Assembly: GCF_000733295.1 (NCBI RefSeq)
Contig: NZ_JPMI01000262.1
Span: 1-34,643, forward strand
Source: Archangium violaceum Cb vi76
GTDB taxonomy: Bacteria; Myxococcota; Myxococcia; Myxococcales; Myxococcaceae
DNA: 34,643 nucleotides
Direction of reading: 5' to 3'
Position 1 is the stretch's first letter. Every line of letters begins with the position of its first letter. The notes below the pieces were generated by a model. It was not told where the DNA came from, made no database searches, and saw nothing but the letters and a program-made list of their open reading frames with translations. Below are positions 10,235-18,076 of the stretch, in pieces. The translations under genes and the position numbers were made by a program.

Positions 10235-10906
10235 ATGACGCGGACCCTCTTCATCGGAGACGTGCACGGCTGCGCGGAGGAGCTCGACGCGCTGCTGCAC
10301 GCGTGCGGCTACCGCCGGGGCGAGCGGGTGGTGCTGGTGGGAGACCTGGTGGCGAAGGGTCCGGACTCGGCGGGCGTGGTGCGCCGGGCGAGGGAGCACG
10401 GGTTTCTCGCGGTGCGCGGTAACCACGACGAGCACGTGCTGCGCTGGCACACGGGGAAGATGCCCCAGGGCAAGAAGCTCAAGCGCGAGCACAAGCAGGT
10501 GCTGAACACGCTGGAGGACGAGGACTGGAAGTACCTCGAGTCGCTACCCGTGCACCGCCACTTCCCCGAGCTGAACGTGCGCGTGGTGCACGGGGGACTG
10601 GTGCCCGGCGTGCCTCTGGAGGAGCAGAAGCCGGAGCTGATGCTCAACCTGCGCAGCATCACACCGGAGGGAGAGCCCTCGAAGAAGATGGACGCGGGCG
10701 TCCCGTGGGCGAGCCTGTGGAAGGGGCCGGAGCTCGTCATCTTCGGCCACGACGCGCTGCGAGGCGTGCAGCGCCACCCGTATGCCATTGGCCTGGACTC
10801 GGGCTGCGTGTACGGCCACGAGCTCACCGCCTACGTGCTGCCCGAGGGCCGCTTCTACTCCGTGAAGGCGAAGCGCGTGTACATGGACCTCGACGGGCCT
10901 CCGTGA
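10235..10906 (+). CDS. Metallophosphoesterase, ApaH/PrpE-like phosphatase
   Basis: A 223-residue calcineurin-like phosphoesterase. The metal-binding motifs are in order: GDVHG (8-12), GDLVAKGP (36-43), RGNHDE (61-66), then VVHGGLVPG and a late FGHDAL. The GDLVAKGPDS variant and the size match PrpE/ApaH-type enzymes that hydrolyse diadenosine polyphosphates or phosphoprotein. Which substrate applies cannot be read from sequence. The ATG at 10235 follows CGAGGACG. It is the second gene of a probable operon with the acyltransferase, and a stable hairpin (10909-10922) follows the stop. Confidence 0.9.
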   Translation: MTRTLFIGDVHGCAEELDALLHACGYRRGERVVLVGDLVAKGPDSAGVVRRAREHGFLAVRGNHDEHVLRWHTGKMPQGKKLKREHKQVLNTLEDEDWKYLESLPVHRHFPELNVRVVHGGLVPGVPLEEQKPELMLNLRSITPEGEPSKKMDAGVPWASLWKGPELVIFGHDALRGVQRHPYAIGLDSGCVYGHELTAYVLPEGRFYSVKAKRVYMDLDGPP

Positions 10907-10908
10907 GC

Positions 10909-10922
10909 GGCAGGGCCCTGCC
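10909..10922 (+). terminator. GC-rich hairpin after the metallophosphatase gene
   Basis: GGCAGGGCCCTGCC is a perfect 14-bp palindrome two bases after the stop. It is flanked by GAGC/GCTC, which extends the stem past a small bulge. No T tract follows, so intrinsic termination is possible but unproven. Confidence 0.4.
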
Positions 10923-10989
10923 TCGCTCACACCGGGACACGGCCTGTATGCTGCTCCCCGGTCGCTTCTCTTTTCGCCGGGGGAGTCCC

Positions 10990-11526
10990 ATGCACCTGCA
11001 CGTCGTCCTGCTGACCGCGCTCGTGTGGAGCGTGTCGGCTGCCGCTCAGCAACCGCTGCTCGAGTGTGGCAACACCTACGAGTGCTGCATCCGGAAGTAT
11101 CCCTCCCTGGAATCCTGCGGCCCCGGGAACGATGCCGTCAGAGCCGCCCGGACCATCGACTCCGCAATGGACTCCGCCACACTGGCCGCGGCCATCGATG
11201 GAGAGTCCGTCAACAGCCAATTGGTGCACATCGCACGCCACCTGGCGCTCATCCTCGAATTGGAGCAAGTGGGCGGCATTCCACCAGGAGAGCCTCCCAA
11301 CAAGCAGACGCATGGGCATTGGTGGCGTGAAATCAAGACGGCCGTGAGGAACATCCACCAGAAGCTGAAGAATTGCCGCAGCCGGAGTCAGCTCATGGCG
11401 TCTCTCGGTAGAGCCAGGAACCACCCGGCTCGTACTCCCGAGCAGATCGCCGATATCGAAGCCCGCCTCGCTGAAGCAGCCAGGAAGATGGGAGAGCAGC
11501 TCGGCGAGTTGCTGCCCTGCGGCTAG
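10990..11526 (+). CDS. Secreted cysteine-containing hypothetical protein
   Basis: A 178-residue protein with a clear signal peptide (HLHVVLLTALVWSVSAAAQQ), so it is exported. The mature N-terminus holds a tight cysteine cluster, ECGNTYECCIRKYPSLESCG. The rest is predicted helical and ends with PEQIADIEARLAEAARKMG and a final cysteine. The ATG at 10990 follows GGGGGAG. The next gene starts two bases after this stop. I do not recognise the family. The design (export signal, Cys-rich lead, variable helical tail, tightly coupled cytosolic partner) recalls myxobacterial polymorphic toxins with immunity genes. That comparison is only architectural; no catalytic motif is visible. Confidence 0.75.
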   Translation: MHLHVVLLTALVWSVSAAAQQPLLECGNTYECCIRKYPSLESCGPGNDAVRAARTIDSAMDSATLAAAIDGESVNSQLVHIARHLALILELEQVGGIPPGEPPNKQTHGHWWREIKTAVRNIHQKLKNCRSRSQLMASLGRARNHPARTPEQIADIEARLAEAARKMGEQLGELLPCG

Positions 11527-11528
11527 GA

Positions 11529-12224
11529 ATGGATATGTCCACGCGGCGTCCCGTCGAATCCCTGCTTCCCGAGCTGCCCAACGACGAGCCCTGGTATGAG
11601 CTGAAGTTCCAGCTCCGGGAACTGGATGCCGACCTGCACGAGCTCCTCTCGCGCCTTCAGCAGCAGAAGACCCACCTGGGACTCGAGGAGAAGGCGACCC
11701 AACTCTGGAGTGAGCTGTACGAGCTCTACATCCTCGAGGACCACGACGCGGAAGCCCATGCGCCACGCGCCGTGCAACTCGCCCAGAGTCTGCTCACCCT
11801 GCCCCCCGAGGCGGTGCCCGAATGGGGAGACGCGGCCGCGGCCCAACGATGCGATTTCACGCTCCCCACGGACGTCCTCGCCTGTGACTCCCTCTCCCTG
11901 GCGAGTTCCAAACTCGCACAGCACCTGGAGGGAGCCATCGCCCACCTCTCCGAGGCCCACCTGGCCATCCAACACGCTCTGGACGCGCGAGGCCCCGCTC
12001 ACACCGTGCTCGGGCACGTCCTTCCACATGCCATGCGAGTCCAGCAACTCCTTCAGGGCCCAGTTCGGGCACAGGTCCAATCCGCCTGGCAGTGGAGCGT
12101 TCCCTACTGGCGTCTGATGGTTCCAGAAGCCGCCGCCGCCCACGATGCCCGCGTCGCGGCGGCGGAAGCCGAACTGGCGGCCATCGAAGCGGAGCTGGAC
12201 GCTGGAGAGCCGAAGAAGTCTTGA
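11529..12224 (+). CDS. Helical hypothetical protein, possible partner or immunity protein
   Basis: A 231-residue soluble protein without a signal peptide or recognised domain. It is almost entirely helical: an early segment (ELKFQLRELDADLHELLSRL) and the C-terminal run (AAAAHDARVAAAEAELAAIE) look like coiled coils. The ATG at 11529 lies two bases after the stop of the secreted protein gene, so the two are translationally coupled. An in-frame ATG at 11535 is equally possible. The coupling suggests that the proteins act together. An immunity function is one hypothesis, a chaperone or regulator another. Confidence 0.7.
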   Translation: MDMSTRRPVESLLPELPNDEPWYELKFQLRELDADLHELLSRLQQQKTHLGLEEKATQLWSELYELYILEDHDAEAHAPRAVQLAQSLLTLPPEAVPEWGDAAAAQRCDFTLPTDVLACDSLSLASSKLAQHLEGAIAHLSEAHLAIQHALDARGPAHTVLGHVLPHAMRVQQLLQGPVRAQVQSAWQWSVPYWRLMVPEAAAAHDARVAAAEAELAAIEAELDAGEPKKS

Positions 12225-12246
12225 AGGGAGTGAGAATGCGGCACCG

Positions 12247-13548
12247 TCACCCCTCGGGCGGACGGACCACCAGCACGGGCCGGTCGGCGCGCGCCATGAT
12301 TTCCTTGGCCACCGAGCCCATCAGCGTCTTCTTCAGCCCCCCACGTCCGTGCGTCCCCACGCACAGCACGTCCACGCTCAGGCGCTCGGCGGCCTTGAGC
12401 AGCACCGTCGCCACGTCCTGGCCCGACAGCACCTCCACCAGCACCTTGCGCCCCTTCGCATCCGCGTCCCGGGGCAGCAGTTGATGCAGCCGCTGCCTCA
12501 AGTCCCGCTCCTGCTCGATGGCCTGCCGCGGATTGTCCGCCACCGTCACCACGTGCACCGTGCCCCCGTTGGGCAACAGCGAGAAGGCGTACGGAATGGC
12601 CCGGTTCGCCGCGTCCGAGAAGTCCGTGGCCACCAGCACCGTGCTCAGCCCCGGAATCGGCGCCGCCGAGCCCTTCGCCGAGACCTCCACCGGCACGCTC
12701 GTCACCGACATCTTCGCCAGCCGCAGCGCGTGGTGCGACACGCTCCACAGCTTGCCCAGCGCGCGCCGCTGGTGCGAGCCCACCACCAGCAGGTCCACCT
12801 GCTCCTCCGCCGCCAGCGCCACCAGGTGGTCCGCGATGCGCCCCACCCCCGGCGCCAGCTTCAGCTTCGCCGGCGGCTGCCCCATCGTCTCCAGCGGCGA
12901 CACCAGCGAGCGCACCTCCTGCTCCAGCGCACGCTGCAGCTCCGGCGTCACGTCCTGGAAGGCCGGCGGCTGCGCCAGCCCCATCCGCTGGTACTCCTCG
13001 TGCGGCCAGTAGATGCGCCCGGCCACCACCTCCACCGCGCCGTACTTCCGCAGCCCCTGCAGCCAGTCCCGCGCCGCCTCGAAGGGCAGCGAGCGATCCA
13101 CCCCCAACATCACCTTCAGCGGACGCGTCCCCTTCACCCACGCCTCGAAGGGCTCCGCCTCGCGCACCACCAGCAGCGGCACCGGCAACGCCGTGGCCAG
13201 CCGGTCCACCGTGCCGCCCACCCCCAGGAAGGGCGAGGCGCTCGTCGGCCCCGCCGTCACCACCAGCCCCGCCCCCTTCTCCTGGGCGAAGCGCGCCAGC
13301 TCCTCGGCCGGCTCCCCCGTCAGCAACTGGTGGCTCACCCGCGCCCCCAGCTTCTCCAACCGCCGCACCTCGTCCTGCAGCGCCGACGCCGCCGTGTCCC
13401 GCAGCGTCTGCCCGAAGGCCCTCGCCAGGTCGCCCGGCAGCACGTGCACCAGGAAGAGGGGCTCGTCCAGCTTCCGCGCGAGCTCCGCCGCGGCCGTGGC
13501 CGCTCGCTGCGCGGCATCCGAGAAGTGGGTGGCACAAAGGATCGTCAT
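12247..13548 (-). CDS. Triple-domain universal stress protein
   Basis: A 433-residue protein made of three USP folds (roughly 1-128, 140-300 and 305-433). The third domain has an intact ATP-binding signature GTHGRGGLKKTLMGS (398-412; G-2x-G-9x-G-S) and opens with TVLVATDFSD. In the first domain the motif region reads TAGPTSASPFLGVGGT, and in the second GSHQRRALGKLWSVSHH; both are degenerate. Nucleotide binding is therefore probably confined to the C-terminal domain, with the others structural. The ATG at 13546-13548 follows GGGAG. It is divergent from the thioredoxin gene across a 263-bp region with a perfect 12-bp palindrome. USPs typically respond to starvation, hypoxia or stress. Confidence 0.9.
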   Translation of the reverse strand: MTILCATHFSDAAQRAATAAAELARKLDEPLFLVHVLPGDLARAFGQTLRDTAASALQDEVRRLEKLGARVSHQLLTGEPAEELARFAQEKGAGLVVTAGPTSASPFLGVGGTVDRLATALPVPLLVVREAEPFEAWVKGTRPLKVMLGVDRSLPFEAARDWLQGLRKYGAVEVVAGRIYWPHEEYQRMGLAQPPAFQDVTPELQRALEQEVRSLVSPLETMGQPPAKLKLAPGVGRIADHLVALAAEEQVDLLVVGSHQRRALGKLWSVSHHALRLAKMSVTSVPVEVSAKGSAAPIPGLSTVLVATDFSDAANRAIPYAFSLLPNGGTVHVVTVADNPRQAIEQERDLRQRLHQLLPRDADAKGRKVLVEVLSGQDVATVLLKAAERLSVDVLCVGTHGRGGLKKTLMGSVAKEIMARADRPVLVVRPPEG

Positions 13549-13585
13549 GGCAGCTCCCGCACGGGCCCCTCGGCCCGGGTTTCAA

Positions 13586-13597
13586 TGAATCGATTCA
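13586..13597. promoter_or_regulatory. Perfect 12-bp palindrome upstream of the USP gene
   Basis: TGAATCGATTCA lies 38 bp upstream of the USP start, in the 263-bp region shared with the divergent thioredoxin gene. It is AT-richer than its surroundings. It is a candidate regulator-binding site with no further support. Confidence 0.3.
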
Positions 13598-13811
13598 CGT
13601 CCCGTGCCGGGCACTCTAGCCACCCACACCGCTCGGGAGCGGGACAATTCGCGTCCCCGGGCCCTGTAAATGCTGCGCACCCCGTGGAATCCACCGCAAA
13701 GCCTGCGTGCCCGCCCTCGGAACGCACGGGCGGACGTCCCTGGCCCCCGGCTCGCACGTCCCGCATCGCTACCTTCACCCAAGAGGCCCTGGAGGGGCCC
13801 TGGAGATCTCC

Positions 13812-14261
13812 ATGTTCCGCTGCGCGTCCTGTGGTGCCTTCAACCGTGTCCGGGAGCCCCGTCCCCCCGGCCAGCCCACCTGCGGCCGATGTCAGCGCCC
13901 GCTCGACCTGTCGGGCAGGCCCCAGGAGGTGGATGGGGAGGCGCTGTGGCGTGCCGTGGAGGCCTCGCCCGTGCCCGTCCTGTTGGACTTGTGGGCCCCC
14001 TGGTGCGGGCCTTGCCGCGCCGCCGCTCCCATCCTCGACGCCGTGGGCCGCGCCCATGCCGGCCGCCTGCTCGTCCTCAAGCTGAACACCGAGGAGCAGC
14101 CCCAGGCCGCCAGCCAGCTCGGCGTGCGGGGCATTCCCACGTTCATCGTCTTCTCGGGTGGCCGGGAAGTGTCCCGCCGCAGTGGCCTCATGCCGCGACC
14201 CGAGCTGGAACGCTGGGCCCTTTCGTCGGCCCAGGGCGGAGGACCGTGGGCCTCGGTGTAG
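13812..14261 (+). CDS. trxC: Thioredoxin 2 (zinc-ribbon thioredoxin)
   Basis: A 149-residue thioredoxin with an N-terminal zinc ribbon (C4-x-x-C7 and C24-x-x-C27), as in TrxC. The thioredoxin fold follows, with the active site W64-C65-G-P-C68 and the cis-proline segment VRGIPTF. It reduces protein disulfides in the cytoplasm and is often linked to oxidative stress. The ATG at 13812 follows GGAG with six bases spacing, and the zinc-ribbon cysteines begin at residue 4, which fixes the start. It lies just upstream of the second phosphoribosyltransferase, with repeat copy B between them, and divergent from the triple USP gene. Confidence 0.93.
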   Translation: MFRCASCGAFNRVREPRPPGQPTCGRCQRPLDLSGRPQEVDGEALWRAVEASPVPVLLDLWAPWCGPCRAAAPILDAVGRAHAGRLLVLKLNTEEQPQAASQLGVRGIPTFIVFSGGREVSRRSGLMPRPELERWALSSAQGGGPWASV

Positions 14262-14280
14262 CAACCCGGGGTCCGTGGCA

Positions 14281-14314
14281 CCCTCACCCCGTCCCTCTCC
14301 CGGAGGGCGAGGGG
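14281..14314 (+). repeat. Dispersed 34-bp hairpin repeat, copy B
   Basis: Same element and orientation as copy A. Its upstream flank (a CAACCCGGGG stretch, then CGTGGCA) also matches copy D, so the mobile or conserved unit is longer than the hairpin, about 55 bp. Confidence 0.75.
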
Positions 14315-14358
14315 ATGGGGGCGCGAGCAGGAAACCAGGGGGCCAGGGAGGAGTGACG

Positions 14359-15024
14359 ATGCGGATGCGATTCCGGGACCGGAACGAGGCGGGACGGCAA
14401 CTGGCCGAGCGGTTGGGAGAGGTGTTGGACGAGACTCCGGTGGTGCTGGCGCTGCCGCGCGGCGGGGTGCCGGTGGGCTACGAAGTCGCGACGGCGCTGG
14501 GAGCCCCGCTGGAGGTGCTGGTGGTGCGCAAGCTGGGCGTGCCCTGGCGGCCGGAGCTGGGAATGGGGGCCATCGCGGAAGGTGGCGCGCTGTATCTGAA
14601 TACCGAGGTGCTGGCCTACGCCGACCTGACGAACGAGGACGCGCTCGAGGTGGCGCGGCGGGAATCGCGTGAGCTGGGGCGGCGGGTGCGGCTGTACCGG
14701 GGAGAGCGGCCCCTGCCGGACGTGAAGGGGCGCACGGTGCTGCTGGTGGATGACGGCCTGGCGACGGGAGGCACTGCGCGGGCGGCGGCGCGAGCGGTGC
14801 GCGTGCTGGGCCCCCGGCGGCTGGTGCTGGCGGTTCCAGTGGCGGCGGGGAGGACGGTGAAGGCCCTGCGCGGCGAGGAGGTGGACGAGGTGGTGGTGCT
14901 ACAGGAGCCTCCCATGTTGGGCTCCGTGGGCGTCTGGTACGAGGACTTCCACCAGGTGGACGACGAGGAGGTGCTCGCCCTGCTCATGCGGGCACACCAC
15001 CTCGGAGCCTCGCCGTCCCCCTGA
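14359..15024 (+). CDS. Phosphoribosyltransferase family protein (paralog 2)
   Basis: A 221-residue paralog of the protein at 1371-2054. It has the same opening (MRFRDRNEAGRQLAERL), the LPRGGVPVGYEVA segment and the PRPP loop VLLVDDGLATGGT. The C-terminal SVGVWYEDFHQVDDEEV also matches SVGEYYDDFRQTSDEEV of copy 1. The ATG at 14359 follows AGGGAGGAG. The acceptor substrate is unknown. Unlike copy 1 it has no hydrolase partner; its neighbours are thioredoxin and the triple USP. Two paralogs within 13 kb, both beside stress genes, suggest related but separately regulated roles. Confidence 0.88.
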   Translation: MRMRFRDRNEAGRQLAERLGEVLDETPVVLALPRGGVPVGYEVATALGAPLEVLVVRKLGVPWRPELGMGAIAEGGALYLNTEVLAYADLTNEDALEVARRESRELGRRVRLYRGERPLPDVKGRTVLLVDDGLATGGTARAAARAVRVLGPRRLVLAVPVAAGRTVKALRGEEVDEVVVLQEPPMLGSVGVWYEDFHQVDDEEVLALLMRAHHLGASPSP

Positions 15025-15036
15025 GCCGCCCTCCCC

Positions 15037-15801
15037 TCAGCGTCCGGCGAAGGTGCCGCCGTCGACGTTGAGCGCGTGGCCCGTGACGAAGGACGCCGCG
15101 TCGGAGCACAGCCACACCACGGCCTCGGCGACTTCCTGGGGCTGGCCCACGCGGCCAATGGGGTGCGTGGCCTCGAGCGCCCTGCCCACCTCGGGATGGT
15201 CGCGGAAGAGGTTCTCCACCAGCACGGTGCCGCGGATGACCGCCGGGCACACGGCGTTCACGCGGATGTTCTGCTGCGCGTACTCGAGCGCCGCCGTCTT
15301 CGTGAGTCCGAGCACTCCATGCTTGCTCGCCGTGTACGCGCCGAGCCCCTTGGTTCCAATCAGCCCCGCCATCGAGGACATGTTGACGATGGCGCCACCT
15401 CCCTGAGCGAGCATCTGCCGCACCTGGTACTTCATGCACAGCCAGACGGAGCGGAGGTTGGTGTCCAGGACGGTGTCCCACTCCGCCTCGTCATACTCGT
15501 GGAGGGCCTTGGGCGCGACGGTGGTGCCCGCGTTGTTGAAGGCCACATCCAACCGGCCGTAGTGCTCGACGGTGCCGCGCACGAGCGACTCGATGTCCGA
15601 GGCCTTCGTCACGTCCGTGCGGATGGCGATGGCCTCGCCCCCCTGCTGGCGGATGAGCTCCACCGTCTCCGCGTTGCCCTCCTGGCCGCGGCTGGCGATG
15701 ACGAGCCTCGCACCGGCCCGGGCCATGGCGATGGCCGTGGCGCGGCCGATTCCCGAGCTCGCGCCCGTCACCAGCGCGACCTTTCCTTCCAGCTGCTTCA
15801 T
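15037..15801 (-). CDS. SDR family NAD(P)-dependent oxidoreductase
   Basis: A 254-residue classical short-chain dehydrogenase/reductase. It has the cofactor motif TGASSGIG (12-19), NNAG (89-92), the catalytic serine in NMSS (142 or 143) and YxxxK as Y156-T-A-S-K160. The C-terminal GHALNVDGG pattern is typical. An arginine in the ASRGQ segment after beta-2 hints at NADP preference. The ATG follows AAGGAG at good spacing. It lies three bases downstream of the isoaspartyl peptidase gene and is in the same operon. The substrate cannot be predicted. Confidence 0.93.
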   Translation of the reverse strand: MKQLEGKVALVTGASSGIGRATAIAMARAGARLVIASRGQEGNAETVELIRQQGGEAIAIRTDVTKASDIESLVRGTVEHYGRLDVAFNNAGTTVAPKALHEYDEAEWDTVLDTNLRSVWLCMKYQVRQMLAQGGGAIVNMSSMAGLIGTKGLGAYTASKHGVLGLTKTAALEYAQQNIRVNAVCPAVIRGTVLVENLFRDHPEVGRALEATHPIGRVGQPQEVAEAVVWLCSDAASFVTGHALNVDGGTFAGR

Positions 15802-15804
15802 CTG

Positions 15805-16920
15805 TCACTCCTTGAAGATGGCGACAGCGGCCACACCGTCCGGCCCCATGTAGCCGCGGTACATGCCCGACGAGTTGAACGGCATGGCGAAGTTACCCTG
15901 AGCATCCATGGCGATCACCCCGCCCTCCCCCCCGGCCTTCACCAGCACGTCCAGCACCACCTGGTTGGCGGACTCGAGCAGCGGTAGGTCCAGGTACTCC
16001 ATGCGGGAGCAGATGTCGCGAGCGACGGTGTAGCGGATGAAGTACTCGCCATGGCCGGTGGCCGAGACGGCGCAGCGCTCGTTGGCATAGGTGCCCGCGC
16101 CGATGACGGGGACGTCTCCCACGCGCCCGAAGCGTTTGTTGGTCATCCCGCCCGTGGAAGTGCCCGCGGCGAGGTTGCCCGCCTGGTCGAGCGCCACCGC
16201 GCCCACGGTGCCGAACTTGTGTTCCTGGCCGGCGGGGTGCTCCCAGAAGGTCTGGGGACCCTGGGGCTGGCCCTGCTCGGGCGGCGTCCGCTGCTGCTGC
16301 TTCTCGGCCTCCAGCGCGCGCTGCAGGGACTGCCAGCGCTCCTCGGTGTGGAAGTAGCCCGGGTCGACGAGCTCCACGCCCTGCTGCCTCGCGAACGCCT
16401 CGGCGCCCGCGCCAATCATCATCACGTGCGGAGACTTCTCCATCACGGCCCGCGCGAGCACGATGGGGTTCTTCACGTGGTGCAGGCCCGCCACGGAGCC
16501 GGCCTCGCGGGTGCGCCCGTTCATGATGGCGGCGTCGAGCTCGTTCTTGCCGTCATGGGTGAAGACGGCGCCCTTGCCCGCGTTGAAGAGGGGCGAGTCC
16601 TCCATGACGCGCACGGCGGCGGTGACGGCATCCAGGCTGGAGCCGCCCTTGGCGAGGATGGCGTGGCCGGCCTGGAGGGACTCGGCGAGGACGGCGCGGA
16701 CGGCGGCCTCGCGCTCTGGGGTGAGGGACTCGCGCTTGATGACGCCCGCGCCGCCGTGGATGACGATGCCCCAGCGCGGGGCGGGTTTGGAGACGTCGTC
16801 GGAGGAGCTCATGCGCTTCTCATCTTCTCGTCGGGTGGTCAGGGACGTGGAGCATCCGAGGGGCAGCAGCAGGGCCGCCAGCGTGGCGGCGGAGAGGGCA
16901 CGGCGGAGCGGAGCGGGCAT
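15805..16920 (-). CDS. Isoaspartyl peptidase/L-asparaginase (Ntn hydrolase), lipoprotein
   Basis: A 371-residue threonine Ntn hydrolase that should cleave itself between G237 and T238 (HKFG/TVGAVALD). The new N-terminal threonine then hydrolyses isoaspartyl dipeptides or asparagine. The N-terminal HGGAG segment and the later TSTGG motif are conserved. The protein begins with a lipoprotein signal (ALLLPLGCS, lipidation at C23), so it should be tethered outside the cytoplasm, which is less usual for this family. Before the cleavage site there is a Gln/Pro-rich loop (about 207-222) likely to be flexible. It is first gene of an operon with the SDR. Confidence 0.92.
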   Translation of the reverse strand: MPAPLRRALSAATLAALLLPLGCSTSLTTRREDEKRMSSSDDVSKPAPRWGIVIHGGAGVIKRESLTPEREAAVRAVLAESLQAGHAILAKGGSSLDAVTAAVRVMEDSPLFNAGKGAVFTHDGKNELDAAIMNGRTREAGSVAGLHHVKNPIVLARAVMEKSPHVMMIGAGAEAFARQQGVELVDPGYFHTEERWQSLQRALEAEKQQQRTPPEQGQPQGPQTFWEHPAGQEHKFGTVGAVALDQAGNLAAGTSTGGMTNKRFGRVGDVPVIGAGTYANERCAVSATGHGEYFIRYTVARDICSRMEYLDLPLLESANQVVLDVLVKAGGEGGVIAMDAQGNFAMPFNSSGMYRGYMGPDGVAAVAIFKE

Positions 16921-16952
16921 GAGCGGAGTCCCTTGGGAAGTGACGGTGGATG

Positions 16953-16987
16953 CCCCCTCTCCCTCTGGGAGAGGGCTGGGGTGAGGG
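16953..16987 (-). repeat. Dispersed 34-bp hairpin repeat, copy C
   Basis: Inverted relative to copies A and B and slightly diverged (GGGCTGGGGTGAGGG end). It lies between the asparaginase gene and the downstream end of the gene at 17011. Confidence 0.7.
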
Positions 16988-17010
16988 TCTACTCCAACTC
17001 GCTCCGAGGC

Positions 17011-17604
17011 TCACGGAAGTAAGCCCGGCTCCAGCGTGAACAACGCCCTGAACAGAGTGGCCCGGTCGGGCTCGAAGTGGTCGAGACACAGGCCAGGAAT
17101 CGGTACCGGGACCCACTGGACAGGAAACGGCTGATACGCGAACACCGACTCGATGGCCCGGGCCACCTTCGATGCGGAGGAAGTGAGCACCTCGGGCAGC
17201 GACTCGAGGAAGAGAGCAGCCGCCGGGCTCTCGCGCCTGCCCGCGCGATAACGGTGCTGGGTGCCATAGACGAAGTACAGAGGCGCGAGCAGGCTGACAC
17301 AGCCCACCACCTCCCACGAAACGCCATCCGCTTTGTCCTGGGGCTCGATGGAATAGACACAGCACCGATAGCCACCATCGTGGGTGTAGGCCGTGGCATC
17401 CCCCACTGAAATTCCTGGGAAGGCCTCCTCGAGTGCGCCACGCAGGGTGAGCCATCGGCTCCGGTCGGCCATCGCCTCGTGCCACCGCGCATGAAACCGG
17501 TGCCACTCGGGGCTGGCTCCGTGCTCGTGGTCATCGAGCGTCCGGCCCGCCGGGTAGTACTGGCGGCAGACCTCCATCAACTCGGGGACCGTGAAGCGAG
17601 TCAT
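17011..17604 (-). CDS. Hypothetical protein, overlaps the upstream Cys-rich gene
   Basis: A 197-residue protein with no signal peptide and no domain I recognise. It has a mixed alpha/beta look, with hydrophobic strands around GYRCCVYSIEP and VVGCVSLLAPLYFVYG. The ATG at 17602-17604 has a strong GGAGGAG and overlaps the preceding stop as ATGA, so expression is coupled to the cysteine-rich gene. In myxobacteria such a pair often means effector plus immunity protein; here this rests on gene order alone. Repeat copy C follows its stop. Confidence 0.75.
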   Translation of the reverse strand: MTRFTVPELMEVCRQYYPAGRTLDDHEHGASPEWHRFHARWHEAMADRSRWLTLRGALEEAFPGISVGDATAYTHDGGYRCCVYSIEPQDKADGVSWEVVGCVSLLAPLYFVYGTQHRYRAGRRESPAAALFLESLPEVLTSSASKVARAIESVFAYQPFPVQWVPVPIPGLCLDHFEPDRATLFRALFTLEPGLLP

Positions 17605-18026
17605 GGCGCTCCTCCATCAGGAACGTCCTGACCGCCTGCATCCACTACGGGCCGACAGTCGTACTCGAGGCACTCCTGCTCACCACCATCGGCCGGGCTC
17701 GCCGGGATGGCACAGAAGCGCTCCCAACCATCCACACAGAACACCATTGGCTTGTCCCTGCGGACAGGCGCCGCGCACCGTTGCCATGCCGCGTTGGTTC
17801 CACAGGGCTCCATGCGCATCCAACAGCCCTGCAGGTACAGCAGGCACATCCACGAGAGAGCCACCCGAGCGCCGCAGTGGAAATGGAATCGCATTCGTTT
17901 CTCGAATCCCACGAAGTATCGGGTGGTGCGGCAAGAGACATCAAGCAACTGCTCCCCGCCCACCTCGAGTGCCAGTCCCCCGCTGGTGTTTCCGGCGGCA
18001 CGGTAGCGCGAGAAGAACATGTGCAC
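17601..18026 (-). CDS. Cysteine-rich hypothetical protein
   Basis: A 141-residue protein with ten cysteines spread along its length. It overlaps the next gene by ATGA. I place the start at the ATG at 18026 because codon third positions stay G/C-rich from there and the segment GGLALEVGGEQLLDVSC looks like real protein; GAGGG precedes both it and a GTG at 18032. An internal ATG at 17894 would instead give a lipoprotein (VALSWMCLLYLQGC), leaving a 97-residue Cys-rich product. The two starts predict opposite locations, cytosol versus envelope. No family is recognised. Confidence 0.65.
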   Translation of the reverse strand: MHMFFSRYRAAGNTSGGLALEVGGEQLLDVSCRTTRYFVGFEKRMRFHFHCGARVALSWMCLLYLQGCWMRMEPCGTNAAWQRCAAPVRRDKPMVFCVDGWERFCAIPASPADGGEQECLEYDCRPVVDAGGQDVPDGGAP

Positions 18027-18076
18027 CGTGCCCTCACGCGTGAGAAGAAGCTCCCCAAACGGGAAGGGAACCGCGC

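Noticed and set aside
17894-17894. Lipoprotein start for the Cys-rich gene as the preferred start
   Set aside because: The upstream 44 codons look coding, and the lipobox has an unusual Q at -2; kept only as an alternative.
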